Both the position numbers and the translations under genes were made by a program. Below, piece after piece: positions 46,475 to 58,599 of a stretch of 64,000 bases of DNA. Within the stretch, counting starts at the first letter, position 1. Every line of letters begins with the position of its first letter. The stretch spans positions 236,572,777 through 236,636,776 of the forward strand of contig NC_039364.1 in the NCBI RefSeq assembly GCF_003573695.1, read 5' to 3'. The notes under the pieces were generated by a model that was not told the DNA's origin, did not search any database, and was given only the letters and a program-made list of their open reading frames with translations. Source of the stretch: Papaver somniferum. Taxonomy: Eukaryota > Streptophyta > Magnoliopsida > Ranunculales > Papaveraceae.

Positions 46475-46901
46475 AACATGGAAGAGCAGGCCCTCTCTCA
46501 GCAGCTACCCCTGAAGAAGCGGAAGCCCTATGAATTTTCCAAGGTGCTAAATGTTCATTAGAGAAAGGATGGACCAACTTCAGCGTGGAAGGAGATTGCA
46601 AAAATATCTTTGATTACTTAAATGGGAATCCTTCTCAATTGAATGGAAGAATCGGGCTCTCATGGATGAAGCAAAATGTAATTTCAACAAATGTAAAAAC
46701 TTTTTGGGTTTCTTTTATGTTCCTAGACTAGCAAACCATGTGGCAGACACTCTAGCAAAGGAAGCAAAATCTTTTGTTAAGATTATCAATTGGGACAACA
46801 GTCCACCTACTTGTATTTTATCAAACTTAGAAGTAGATAAATATAATGTAAGAGATAAGAACCTTAACTCTACATTAAAAACTCTACTATTCAAGATGTA
46901 A
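46475..46901 (+). pseudogene. RNase H-like (RVT_3) domain remnant
   Basis: Two + strand frames carry AGPLSAATPEEAEAL, FSVEGDCKNIFDYLNG and FFYVPRLANHVADTLAKEA, the motifs of the plant RNase H-like domain found at the end of LINE polyproteins and in stand-alone relatives. A TGA follows the first motif (about 46528), and a frame change occurs near 46655. The catalytic Asp in EGDCK and the one in NHVAD are visible. A LINE or host-gene origin cannot be told apart here. Confidence 0.7.
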
Positions 46902-46959
46902 GGGTTACCAACTCCCTAAATTAGCTGGTTCTGAATGCAGTTAACTTAACGATAAAGTG

Positions 46960-48860
46960 AGTTATTGGGTAAATTTATTAAATACCCTTAGTTTTGACAC
47001 CCAATAAATATACCCTTATACAACAATATAAATACCCCTATCATTTAAATACCTTATCCATTAAAAAATAGATTACCTTAATACCCTCACTTACAATATT
47101 ATTTTCCATTTTAAAATCTTATCCATTAAAAAATAGATTTTTCTATTATTTCACATCCACCAGCAGCACCATTTCACCACCACCAAAAGCACCGCCACCG
47201 CCACCACCACCACCACCACCACTTACTAAATACAACCACCAATAATATTCCACCACCACCACACACCACCACCATTGTTGTTGTTGCCGCCACCGCCGCC
47301 GCCATCAATATTAGGTGTCAACAACTGAAGTTGATCCAAAAAATCAAAAGTTCAAAAATATTTGTCAAAATTGGTTGTTGATTCCATTTTTCTATTGTTG
47401 ATACACAAACATTGGTTGTTGACTCCCTAAACTAAGGTCAATTTCTATTGTTTATACACAAATATTTGTTGTTGACTCCTTACACTAAGATCAATTTCTA
47501 TTATTGATGCACAAATATTGGTTGTTGATTCCATTTTTCCATTGTTGATACACAAACATTGGTTGTTGGCTCCCTAAACTAAGGTCAATTTCTATTGTTG
47601 ATACACAAATATTGGTTGTTGATTCCATTTTTCCATTGTTGATACACAAACATTGATTGTTGGCTCCCTAAACTAAGGTCAATTTCTATTGTTGATACAC
47701 AAATATTTGTTGTGACTCTTACACTAAGATCAATTTCTATTGTTGATACAAAAATATTGGTTGTTGACTACCATTTCTATTGTTGATATACACAAACATT
47801 GGTTGTTGACTCCTTAAATAGTTGATGGAGTAGTATTCAACAACTTGTCGTCCAACCTCACCACCACCACCACCGCCGCCAGCAGCGTACAACATTTCCA
47901 ACACCATAAACAACCAGAATCACCATATCTTCATGACCAACTTTAATTAATCATTCCAACCAGAACCAACACAATCTCCATCATCAAAATTCATCGTTCT
48001 AACCTCACCAGCATCACCAACACCACCAGCACACAGAATATCCACCAACACCACAACAACCATAACCACCACTATCTTCAAGACTAATTTTATTTCATCA
48101 TTCGAACCTGAACCAACATAATCTTCATGACTGATTTTATCTACATACTACCACCACCAGCAGAAACTCAAACTAGAGAAAGAAGATAATCAATTGATAG
48201 ATTGAAATACATACCTCCTTCATCGCTGCCGCCACCACCATCATTGTAGATCAGGTATCTTCCTCCACCACCATCATCTTCTTCTAATAAAACAGAGATT
48301 TGATATCCTCCTTCACCACTGCCACGACCTTCACCTCTATTATATGAAACTATGGTTGCTGATGGATCTTAAATTCGAGCTTGTTACTCTATCGATTGAG
48401 AAGAAGAACTTTCAATTGCAAAGCTAAACCCATTGAATCTATAACAGACATCAAAAGAATAGGAATATTAACGGTTGATAATGATTATCAAGCTTGATTT
48501 CTGAATCTGAATCAGGTGAAAATCGATCTAAATCAGGTGGTGATGCTGCTGCTTGTGATGGATTTGCTGGAAGCATAAGAGGTGCTGCCGGAACTGATGA
48601 CGAGATCGGTGGAGGTGGTGGCGGAGGCGACTGTGAAGATGTACTGGCGGAGATGACGATAAAGAAGTTGATTTTCGGCTTTTAGTAATGAAGAAGAAGA
48701 AGTACCGAATAGATTAGGGGTATTAAAGGAAGTATCTTTTAATTGAATTTCCTTGTTTTTAGATTAGGGGTATTAATATAGTGGACAAGGGTATTTTTGA
48801 AATCCATGAGAAGGAGGGGCATTTATATAATTCCTACATGATACTAATAGTTTAAGCTGG
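46960..48860. mobile_element. Candidate non-autonomous DNA element with CCA-rich and GGT-rich arms (second locus)
   Basis: The left end has several AAATACCCYTA motifs (46980-47050). The right end has their complements TAGGGGTATT, AAGGGTATTTTT and AGGGGCATTTATA (48715-48830). Inside them come CCACCACC-rich (47155-47300) and GGTGGAGGTGGTGGCGG (about 48608-48630) stretches, so the whole is a loose inverted repeat around a minisatellite. No transposase. Precise ends and a target duplication were not found. Confidence 0.4.
47365..47815. repeat. Minisatellite with two alternating unit types
   Basis: Units of about 40 bp (TTGTTGATTCCATTTTTC...) and about 53 bp (CCCTAAACTAAGGTCAATTT...) alternate about five times. 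Both end in TTGTTGATACACAAA and ATTGGTTG. This makes a higher-order period of roughly 93 bp. Confidence 0.85.
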
Positions 48861-48938
48861 AGGACTTATTAGAAATGTTTCCTCTTTAATAACCAACACT
48901 ACTTGCTAGCTTATAAATCATTCCCGCACTGTCGTGCG

Positions 48939-49122
48939 CAGCGACGGAAGCAGAATTGTAAGTCTAGGTGGGCTAAAATGACACTATGAGCTAAACCTTC
49001 AAGTTCTAGGGGGCTATTATCTTTTTTTCCAAAAAAACATACATGAAAAAATGTTTTTTAGGTCATTTTTAGAGATTTGGGGGTGGCTGGAGCACCCCTA
49101 AGCCACCCCCAGTACCGTCCAT
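48939..49122. mobile_element. 184-bp miniature element with 9-bp target duplication
   Basis: TGTCGTGCG lies directly on both sides (48930-48938 and 49123-49131). The ends contain GCGACGG and CCGTCC as short inverted repeats. The interior has a GGGGGTGGCTGG...AGCCACCCCC stem (49079-49110). A 9-bp duplication suggests a Mutator-type transposase. Confidence 0.75.
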
Positions 49123-49131
49123 TGTCGTGCG

Positions 49132-49823
49132 GGATATCACGACTCAGGTAACATACTGCCTATCGCTATGGCTGGTATAACATAAATTCATGCATCTCAA
49201 TTTGAACTTCTCTACCTGTTTTATTAGTTTGCTTGATCTTTTCTTATATTTTTCCTTCACGTATATTCATGTTTGGAGATCAATTAACCAACGTGTCGGA
49301 CTGAGAAATTATCGATTAAAAAGAAGGTGCACTTGATTGTTTTCAAAAAAAAAAAAAAAAAATCAAAAAGAAGCAAGAGAAATTATTGTATTGTTCTTGC
49401 TAGAATCCAGTAACACCTTGGCTTCCTAATCTTCCTTCACATACTGCAGTTTTGTACACTTATAATTGCTAGTTTAACATACATAATGCCCTGACTGAGA
49501 GGCCATTAAGAAATGCCCAGCTGGACTCAAAACTCGCATATTATCTTTCCTCTTCTGACTTCGTCTTGTTGATTACAAATTCTGTCCTCACATTTAAGTT
49601 ATTCATATCCCTATTTTCACCGTTTTTGAAAGCCATCCCAAACTCAATTTACGAGGTTTAACCTAATTAGGTATTTTGGACGCTAATATCAGTTTGTCTT
49701 CTTCATAAGAAAGGTCAATGCTCAGACACAATATTACAAGTAAAAGTTGGTGTAACCGAAACAGGTTTGTCCTGGACCAAGATATAGACAGCATCTTTCA
49801 CGTGGACAAATCAGAGGGAATCA
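49132..49823. other. Intergenic DNA and 3' flank of the kinase gene
   Basis: No gene supported. An A run of about 18 lies at 49345-49362. The 3' untranslated region of the kinase should start at 49823 and extend toward lower coordinates, but no clear poly(A) signal was chosen. Confidence 0.4.
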
Positions 49824-52800
49824 CTAGGCTTTGAATGAAAGTGTCTCTGCACTCTGTAGGACCTCCAACTCTTCAAGCAGTGTTTCGAACGTTGGTCGCC
49901 GTTCAGGTTCGCTGAATTGACAATTTGTGAAAAAGTATATAATGGATGGGACACAGGAATATCAAAATACCAATTTTTGTTACTCGTCAGAGTAAATTTT
50001 AGTTCTGTGCAGTATAGCCTAAATATCCAACTACTACCAAAAAGAAAAAGCATGTTATAAGATAATTACCTTTGCCAGCAACTCGCAATTAAAGAAGCCC
50101 ATTGTGGGTTCATGTCTTCTGGAATCTCAATATGTCGTTCCATGTATCCTACAGCTGCAATCACCTGCAGAAGTCACCTCCATTACTTGAATGAGCTTGT
50201 ATTCTTCAATGCCACAAAACATCTAACAAACTAAGTTTTGCCGTTGCAGTAGGAAAATGCATTTTTCCTTTGTTTTGCTGTTTCATGATAATTATACAAC
50301 AACAATTTAGTGTTGTACATTTTCTCAAATACTCTTATTTTACTTATCACATTAGCATATATAGAAGTGAATGCATCGCAGACCCAACCAATAATTTAAA
50401 AAAGAAAACATCACCAAAAAAATCTCTACACATATGGCCCTCTAAGAAGATTAAAAGTCCGTGCAAAGTTACATGTGTTGGCGTTGTCTCTGGATCATTA
50501 TTAGTTAAAGTTAAACCACACAAATGTATAACTAGAGCATTACTATATACTTAAGCAAAGTTATTTTGGTTAACGCACGGTGGCATACATGTTAAACATG
50601 CCCACGATGAGGCCTCTCTAATTAGTAATGTCAAGGTTGGAGAGCATGTCAAGCAGGACATGGACCCTATTCAAGCATTTTGCGTAAATCTACAGTTTCT
50701 TCAAGCAACTAAGCATAGAGGTAGAAGAGTCTAAATTAACAAGTTAATCCTAGGTATTAAGTTTAATTCCACCACAAACTGAAATAGGAATCATGCACAG
50801 AAGTTAAGTAATCATGTCAAGGAGCTGAATTTCTAACATGGACCTGTAATCAGGTTGAGCAAGAGTGTACCTGCATGGGTGTAAGGTCATACCAAGGGAT
50901 TTTCAGTGTGGCAAGCTCCCACAAAACAACTCCAAAGCTATATACATCAGACCTAAAAAGTTTCTCACACATGTGAAAGTTTGTTGAGCATGAATAATGG
51001 GACCATTCACAAAAAACTTGGAAAGGTTCAAACATACTTCTCATTCACTGGCTCATTACGCATAACCTCTGGAGCCATCCATTGTGGCTGCAGGGAAGAT
51101 AGTGGCAAAGCATGGCCAAATAAATAACCCAATAAACAATCCCATATAATACTCCCTCCGTCCCTAATTAGATGACCTACTTGGTTTTAAGTTTTGTCCC
51201 ATAAATAGATGACCTATTTTTGTTACTATAAGAAATATGTATAATTTGATAGTTATGTTTATATTCGTTACGTAGGTGTTTTAAAATGCTTTTCAACGGT
51301 ATAAAGTTTACGAAAAACCGTGATATAGTTTAAGAGATAAATCATTTCTAAGTTTTACTAACATCCTTGTCTTAAAAATTGTGCAAACTACGACTAGGTC
51401 ATCTAATTAGGGACGGAGGGAATATAAGACTAACTAGATAACAGAAACCAACTCAAGTAAAACCACAAAGTGCAATGAACTGAAGGAAATATTATGCAAG
51501 TATTACCGTCCCCATCCCCTTCTTTGTTATAAGAAAGGTTGCATGTTTGAGCCGCGAGAGACCAAAATCACCAACCTAGTAGTGGAACAAATATACATAT
51601 GAATTACAAACATTTTTTTCTCAGTTTTAGTTACGTGCATTATAAAAACAAAAAAGAAAATGTAAGAAAAGGGAGAAAAAGGCTGCTCACCTTCACAGTC
51701 CAGTTATTGTCAACCAGCAGATTTGAGGACTTCAAATCACGATGAACAATTGGAGGGTTACAATGATGAAGATAGTTCATACCTCGAGCCTACACAAGGG
51801 GCGAAGCATGGAAATATATTGCATAATCAATTCACACGAATAATAAACTCCCTAGATGTTTTGACCAAGAAGAGCACTCACGACGTCTAAAGCCATGTTA
51901 ACACGCTTCCTCCAATCCAACGTAACAAAGTTACACCGAAGCAACTGAAACAGACTTCCACTGCCAACCAATTTTGGTTAATTTACAGAAATGTTTTTCT
52001 TTTTTATAATAAAGCAAATTTCTTCAGAAGTAGACATTTTTACAAAGGTAAAGAGTGAAAAATGAACCGTGGGAGGTACTCGGTGACAATGCACAGATGG
52101 TGAGGTGAAGTTACTGCCCCCATAAAGAGTAGCAGATTCGGATGTCGGAGTCTCTTCATGAGTAATACCTACGTAAAAAAGCAACATTAAGTTTGCATTA
52201 GTTGTATAGTATTTTTTGGTTCCATCGAAAATTCATTACTGGAAGGATCCAAAGAACAGGGGCCGTAACACACTTATATGCTTGCAGAGCCATTGGTGTT
52301 CTACAGCGTTCAAGTATATGCTGGAGCATTCAATTTTTGCTCATCTTTATAACCAAGTTCTTCAATTTGCATATCAGATAGTCTATATTCTGTTTGCTCT
52401 TTTATACATGTGCTCTGTAAGAGTCTCTATGTTAACATATAACAGATCTCTCTTGATATCGTAAAGTTGCCTCCTAGTACAGTTGACACAAGGGATCTCC
52501 CTTGAGATCAAAAGGTTGTCTCTTAGTTAAGATTATGAAAAATCAATTTTGTACAAGTGATTGGTTTGGTATACCTTTTATCGCTTTGCACGCTCATACA
52601 GTTTTAAGTTTTAACTTGAAAATAATCGTACATATTAGTTTTATTATTATGGAAATGGCATTTGCATTGCTTATGTGGCTGCATAGATCTCTATAGTCTA
52701 CTATTGTGTGCCGTTAGATTTAAGTGTACAATTTTAAATGGATGCCCACCTGCAGTTGTTTCTTACTGCTACACCTGATAGCTTTTGTAGTTTATTATAT

Positions 52801-55495
52801 ATTCCAAACACCAAATGGATCTGTTGCTCGCGAAGGAATGTCAATTTTTTATGGTTCAGCGGCAAACCATGCTTAGCTCTAACAAAACCGAATCAGTGAC
52901 TATCCTAATCAAAGTGAACTAGAGTTTTTGATCATGTACTGGTCCATCAAGTCTAAAGTGCAGGGTTGGAGGACACATAAACGTGCTTTTCTGCTTTTCA
53001 TAATATAGCTGTGGACACAGTTTTAAGGAACTATTATTCTAACAAATCTCTTGTAAGATAAACCTTAGCTTAAGTTTGATGCCTACCTCTTGTCTGAAGC
53101 AACTTAAAAAGCCATCCAAATTTTCAAATTTGAGGAATACCTTCACCGCGACATCCTTCAAGATAGTACAAATGATTGCATGTTAACATCATAAAAAATG
53201 AACAGCTCAAAATCTTCTTACTAGTGTCCGCCAGGTTCTAGAGCTATGAATGGAAAAATCCTGAAGCTGGCTCGTATATATATCAGCTTACTATAATAGA
53301 AAAACAAAACAAGGTAAGTCATGATCCACCCTACCAGGACAGGGTTGATAACCCAGGGGTAAAACATTGGTCGATTCTACTATGTAAATTTACTAGTTAA
53401 TCATGGAACAAGGTAAAGTGTGGTGGAAAGTTTTAAGGTCAGGTTTTTCCAGGTCTAATCTCCGTCAACCTACTCAAGATACTAATGATTAAATAAGATG
53501 AAAGACAGTCACAAATGGCGATACTGTGAGACATATGGATGCTTAAATTAAGCCCATTTGCAAGATGCAAAACTTTGCTCAACAGATTAAGTGTTTCAGA
53601 AGAAATTGAAGAAATGGTAACCATACCAAGCCACACCATAGGCCACGATACACAGTTGCATATGAACCTGAAACCCATATACAAAAACTAAATATCAGAA
53701 CAAGAACAGTCATAATGGAGAAGGCAAAATGTGAGGAAAAAGAGAAATGACAATAATGAACATGTTTAGTACCCTGCCCTATCTGTTCACCAAGTGTCAA
53801 GTCTCCCCAAGGGATATCATCATTCAAAAAGTCTGCATCCATATCAAAGTTATGAAGAGAACATAAATTGTTACTACTAATGTCCACATTGCTTGCGATG
53901 CCAAAAGAGGAAAATGGGGAACCAGAGGCTTCGGTTCCACCAAATTGGCTACATGGAACAATTTGGGTTTCAGTCCAAGTACTACTCTGGTGATTATACA
54001 AGATACCATTGGGGGTGGGAATCCTTGTTACCAACTTATGTTGCCCGGTTCCATTCCATACATTTGGCATCTCATTCGCAAAGCAAGTCATCATCTCGTG
54101 GACAATCTTACCTTCACCCTTGTCATGTGAATCTCCAAGGGATTTTAATGTGGATACTTCCTGTATGGTACCATCCCATTGGTTCAAAAAAGTAGTTTGT
54201 CCGAAACCTGGAGGGTGAACATATGAGCTCTCCCCATGCAGGATCTCATGTTTCTCGGTTTCCACACGGGGTATCAATTTTGAGAACAATATTTTGGTCA
54301 TTCTTGATGCCTGTTTCGCAATTCAATTAATCAAAAAGAGACTGCCATAAAAGAGACAAGAAAGACACAATTCAAGAGATTTGTGCTTACCAGCTTCCAT
54401 ATTTTTGAGCTAACCACAACTTGCAGAAGTTTCTCCTGAGAGTGAAAACAAGGTGTGGTTGTTGTGGAACCACTTCTAGGCATCTGACTGGCACTAGTTT
54501 TGGCGTCCTCCGGTGAAGGACTTGTACTAGAGAAAGTTGGAGCAAAATTTCGAAAGGGCTGGGAATCACATGATACACAGGCAACCCCAATGGAATCACC
54601 ATTATCATCATATAACGGGTTAATGGTAACAATGACTTGAAACCGTCTCCCTTGTTTATTCCTGACAGGAAACTGCCCAGTGTAGCATAGCCCAATGGCA
54701 TTCCTTCTTCCAATTTCATGTGCTTCCTCAAAGTGTTGTTCCTCAATAATGAAGCCAAGGGTACACCGACCAAGCGCTTCTGATGCAGAATATCCATAAA
54801 GGTGCTCAGCAGCACAATTCCTGTAACAATATTCAAAATAATTAAGCAAAACGAAATGATACATTAAAAGAATCACTATGAATACATAAACAAGTAGAGA
54901 ATTGTAGTGTAGCGTTCCATTACCAGTTAAATCACAGCTTCAGCCAAATAATTCTTACTAGCGTCTACTTGGCATAACATGATTTTAGGAGAAAGTTGAA
55001 AGCTCTAGTAGCATAATCACAACTCTCAAGAAAATATATAAAAATAAAAACAAAAATAGAAAAGGCAGGAAGTATAAAACGTCACCAGTAATGAATCACA
55101 TAATTGTGATCATGAAAATGAACCGCCTGGCCCATTGACTGCAGGATATTCAAAGAATGCTTCTCCATCAAATTTAAACTGTCTGTTCTGGGGTTTAAAG
55201 GATCAGCACTACTAATCTCTCTCAATCCTAAGGAATTTGGGCTTGCCGCATACCCTGCCATTCCGCTGTAACCTTCACTACCACCTATTTTCCTTGAACT
55301 GGCCAATCTTGGTCCCAAAGTCGAACTCGAGTGACATTTCTGGTCACTATAAGCCAATTTATCTGCAGAACCGCTTCCGCAGCCTGTAAAGCTTCCACGA
55401 AGAATTAGTTCCAACATTTCTTGTCTAAGCTTGCCATCTGCAGCTTCAAGCTCTTGGATCTTCTGCAACAATTCCTCTGCTAATGTGGTCCCCAT
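49824..55495 (-). CDS. PAS-domain Raf-like MAP3K (plant RAF7-RAF11 type), 13 coding exons
   Basis: Predicted Ser/Thr protein kinase of 716 residues, related to Arabidopsis PAS-containing Raf-like MAP3Ks. Exons (minus): 55495-55086, 54820-54391, 54310-53773, 53667-53627, 53155-53087, 52168-52068, 51960-51882, 51789-51691, 51575-51507, 51087-51038, 50952-50871, 50164-50070, 49911-49824. All borders are GT-AG, phases agree and the sum is 2151 bp. The start [18 protein letters not shown] gives the short N-terminal coiled coil of the family. The PAS domain is at about 114-230 ([18 protein letters not shown]). The kinase domain is about 450-710: [11 protein letters not shown] loop, Lys478, HRDLKSSN (Asp574), DFG (Asp592), MAPE (Glu619). 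The third loop glycine is Ala. No stop or frameshift was seen. Arabidopsis relatives act in ABA and stress signalling; function here is inferred. Confidence 0.93.
51152..51422. mobile_element. Stowaway-type MITE in kinase intron 9
   Basis: Terminal inverted repeats CTCCCTCCGTCCC and GGGACGGAGGGAA flank 271 bp. They sit between TA dinucleotides (51150-51151 and 51423-51424), the Tc1/mariner-type Stowaway signature. The element lies inside the intron between exons 9 and 10 and leaves both splice sites untouched. Confidence 0.95.
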
Positions 55496-55518
55496 AAGGT
55501 TAGTAAAAACTCTATAAA

Positions 55519-56809
55519 AGAAACTTTAGATAGATAATAAGAAAAGAACAGTTTTAGGTATATATATGTTTTGAGAAACACAATGTACAGAGATTCCAGT
55601 AGCTCTGAGACTGAAAGGCCTTGTGAGGTAACTTAGTAGGGGTCACAATATTTTTTCTTCTACTTCTACATGTTATTTATGTGGTAATCAATGAGCTTTA
55701 TCATCTATAATTTACCCATTCTGTCTTTCTCAGGTGTTGCCCTTTCAGTAATTGATCTTTTCAAATGTTAACCCTTATCTCTTTAGTTTTTTGTCATCTA
55801 CATGTAACTTCTGTATTTGTTTTATGGATACTTATTTTGTCACAGCTCTTATTTTGTTTTTGTCATCTATATGTTTCTTATTTTGTCTCAACTCTTATTT
55901 CGTTTTTGTCATCTATATGTTACTTATTTTATTTTATGGATATCTCTAGAAAGACATTTCTTCCAAAACAAATGTCAGACAGTGTCTTTTGAATAGGTCA
56001 TTCAGCCACAGATGAAGATTCGCCAACTAAAAATGAAAATAACTTTAGAAATGGATACATATCTTTTAAAAGGACACAACTGCCAAGTGCCACAAGATAA
56101 GCAAAAAAAAAAAATGTAATACATAAAAGGAGACAAAACGATAGCAGTCAGTGAGACTAGAATACTGTTAGAGATATTTACAGTTATTATTTGTTTAATA
56201 GAAAAGACCACCTGCACAGCTTAGAGTACATAGACTATGTATGCTAAAGAAGCTCAACATTTCAGCTTAAACCATTCTATATCCTGGAAGCAAAGTTTTT
56301 CCAGTTGCATGAACCCTGTAGTAGACAGCACCATAAATTCTATTTCTATAGTTCTGAGTTAAGAAAAAATCCTATATTTGTTCAATGGCAATTCGAATAT
56401 TAATGACACTAAAACTTACAGGTATAGGGAAAAACAAAAAAACAACAGGAATGAAGTAACAAATATGCATGTCACACATGTGTCCTCCCATCACCTACAT
56501 TCATCTATGACGCGTCATTTAATGAAATTGTCAAATAACAGAATATTTTGTATCAAACACTGCTGCTCCATCATGGAAGAAAACCAACATATTCTGAGAG
56601 TGTATACTTATATTACAATAAACTATCCGCACTGAAAGTGTTTGGCCGCAATAATTCATTCAAATAAACTACAATATTGAACAACAGCATCTTAATTTCT
56701 TATCTGACCGCTAAATTTTATACACAAACAAGTTTACGAAACAGTAATTCAAAAAAAAAATTATTAAACCTAGATATCTAAGAGAGCAATGAATGGAAAA
56801 ATCACATAC
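55519..56809 (-). other. Probable intron in the kinase 5' untranslated region
   Basis: On the minus strand a donor CCAAG/GTATGTGAT lies at 56810/56809, and an acceptor TTTTATAG ends about 24 bases upstream of the start codon. The interval contains a tandem repeat of about 55 bp (CTCTTATTTYGTTTTTGTCA) at about 55775-55945 and no coding signal. Confidence 0.5.
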
Positions 56810-57905
56810 CTTGGTCTGCAAGCATAAGCGATCCAATTTTCTCTCTTCCAAAGGTGAAACTGCATCATCAAACAACTTATACAGAGAGGCATGTCCTGAT
56901 TTACATTTCCAAATACATACACCTTACAGGAACTCAGGCAGGTAGCAAAATGAAAACCAAATACTCAGTTTTGCAGTATAGAAGAAACACTGTATATTTC
57001 ATGGAGCTTATTCTTCACGTCTTGCAACCCCTGTAAAACGAATTTAAAGCTCGAATCAGATAGCACTCATTCATCTGCAAGTTGGATAGCATTCTGATAT
57101 AGAATATCATAATAACGGTGCATTGTGTTTCTAACCATCTGAATGGTTTGAGTCATGATTCAAAAGAAATTTACGCTTAAAGTCTTTGCTCCATCTTAAC
57201 AGTACTATGTACAAAGACAGATTCCATCCGCAAATTCATTCAAGATAAATAAAGAAAGAATACCTTTGTATCCAAATAAACAACAAGAGCAACGAACTTG
57301 AGTTGTCTATACACCAAACATAACTTCATACATCTTGAGTTCAAAGTTTGAGCAGAATGACCACTAATCCATTTTTTGCCCACATAGGTTCTAAGCAACC
57401 CATCAGATTTAGGTAAAGACCCAATTGAATTGAATGTCTGTACTGCATCATCAGTAAGTAATCTTAACAGCCTCAATTGTCCATCATGATTACTCCAACA
57501 AAAAGGGCAAAGTCTCAAATCATACTTTTGTTGGAGTAAATCGTCATACCGCAACCAGTGCTGTTATAATGTTGGGTTTTTCGTATCCCGTATTAGAGTT
57601 TCTCAACCACCAAACACTCAATCAAGATGTTCATTATCATCTCTGGATTACCAAAAAAAAAAATCAGAAGCCCTAGAAAACCTTAAAAATCATCTCAAAA
57701 CCCTAGAAAAATCAACTCAGAAACCCTACCATATGCAAAATTTACCTACCTAAGGGATATAAGATCAAGGGATTCTGTTAATAAGTGAAATTAAGGTATA
57801 AGATTTACCTGTGAGAAATTTTCTGGTGATGTTGATGAGTTGTTTTGGGATGAAATTGTTCGTCGCAACTATGCATTTCTGTTTGTTGACTACTACACTG
57901 AGCAG
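56810..57905 (-). other. Probable upstream non-coding exons of the kinase gene
   Basis: Splice-like borders delimit 57030-56810 (TTTTACAG before, GTATGT after), 57560-57264 (TTATAACAG before, GTATTC after) and about 57905-57809 (GTAAAT after). The middle one has an open frame of about 99 codons (RYDDLLQQKYDLRLCPFC...) without an ATG. The first holds an ATG whose frame closes after the next exon begins. I read these as untranslated exons with small upstream frames. A separate unrecognised coding exon cannot be excluded. AAACCCTAG-type motifs occur near 57670-57730. Confidence 0.4.
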
Positions 57906-57939
57906 TGAGAAAACTCTAATTTTGGTGGGAATGTCTACA

Positions 57940-58142
57940 TGTTTACTGATACGGTTTGAATCAAAGATTGATTAAGAGAAAGATAAGATGTTTACAGGAC
58001 AGAGACGAGAAAATAAAGCTCTCTCTCTCAACTCAATTCACTCATACAATTCTCACGTGTGATACACACTCTCACATGACATACACGCACAATACACACA
58101 CTGACAGAACTCTATTCTATTACCCTCCCTCAATCTCAAGTG
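57940..58142 (-). repeat. Short copia-type LTR fragment with polypurine tract
   Basis: TGTTTACTGATACGG opens a 183-bp segment that ends at 58122. It is followed by the complement of CTTGAGATTGAGGGAGGG, a classic copia polypurine tract. Its CACAATACACAC...ACAGAACTC portion is partly duplicated at about 58175-58212. The remainder to 58599 shows no clear protein. Confidence 0.5.
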
Positions 58143-58599
58143 GGTTGTAAAGACGACTTGAGATTGCGCTCTTATATGACAATCAGGCACAATACACACT
58201 AACAGAACTCGATGTAGATTCAGGCAGTAAACCTCAGTGGTAGTAGCATGAGAAGTAAGAGAGTAGGATATGATATAAAAGAAACATGAGGAGTAACAAT
58301 CCTGATTAGTGTAGAAGCATCTCGTAGCACCTTCTAATATACATTGACAGCAGCAGGAGTTATTAGACAGCAGCAAAAGTAGTTGCAGGTGTAGAATAAG
58401 CACTCAATAGGTGTTGTACTCGCAGGTGGTGTAGAATAAAAATTAGTTGTTGATGAAGAAGTAGTCAGAGTGAATAATAGCGACTTGTGACAAGTGGTCA
58501 TTGGTGTTGTGCATACTAGGAACTGCTGAGTGAAAGCAAATACGCCTTTCATGAAAACTCCTCCATTCCATCAACTTTCCTTGTTTGAGCAAAACTCAT

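Noticed and set aside
46475..46901. Functional RNase H gene
   Set aside because: An in-frame TGA and a frame change interrupt the domain.
48494..48685. Short Gly-rich frame as a small protein
   Set aside because: It lies in the GGT-rich arm of the candidate DNA element, and composition alone explains it.
55752..55992. Hydrophobic frames as a small membrane protein
   Set aside because: They are translations of a tandem CTTATTTTGT repeat within the presumed leader intron.
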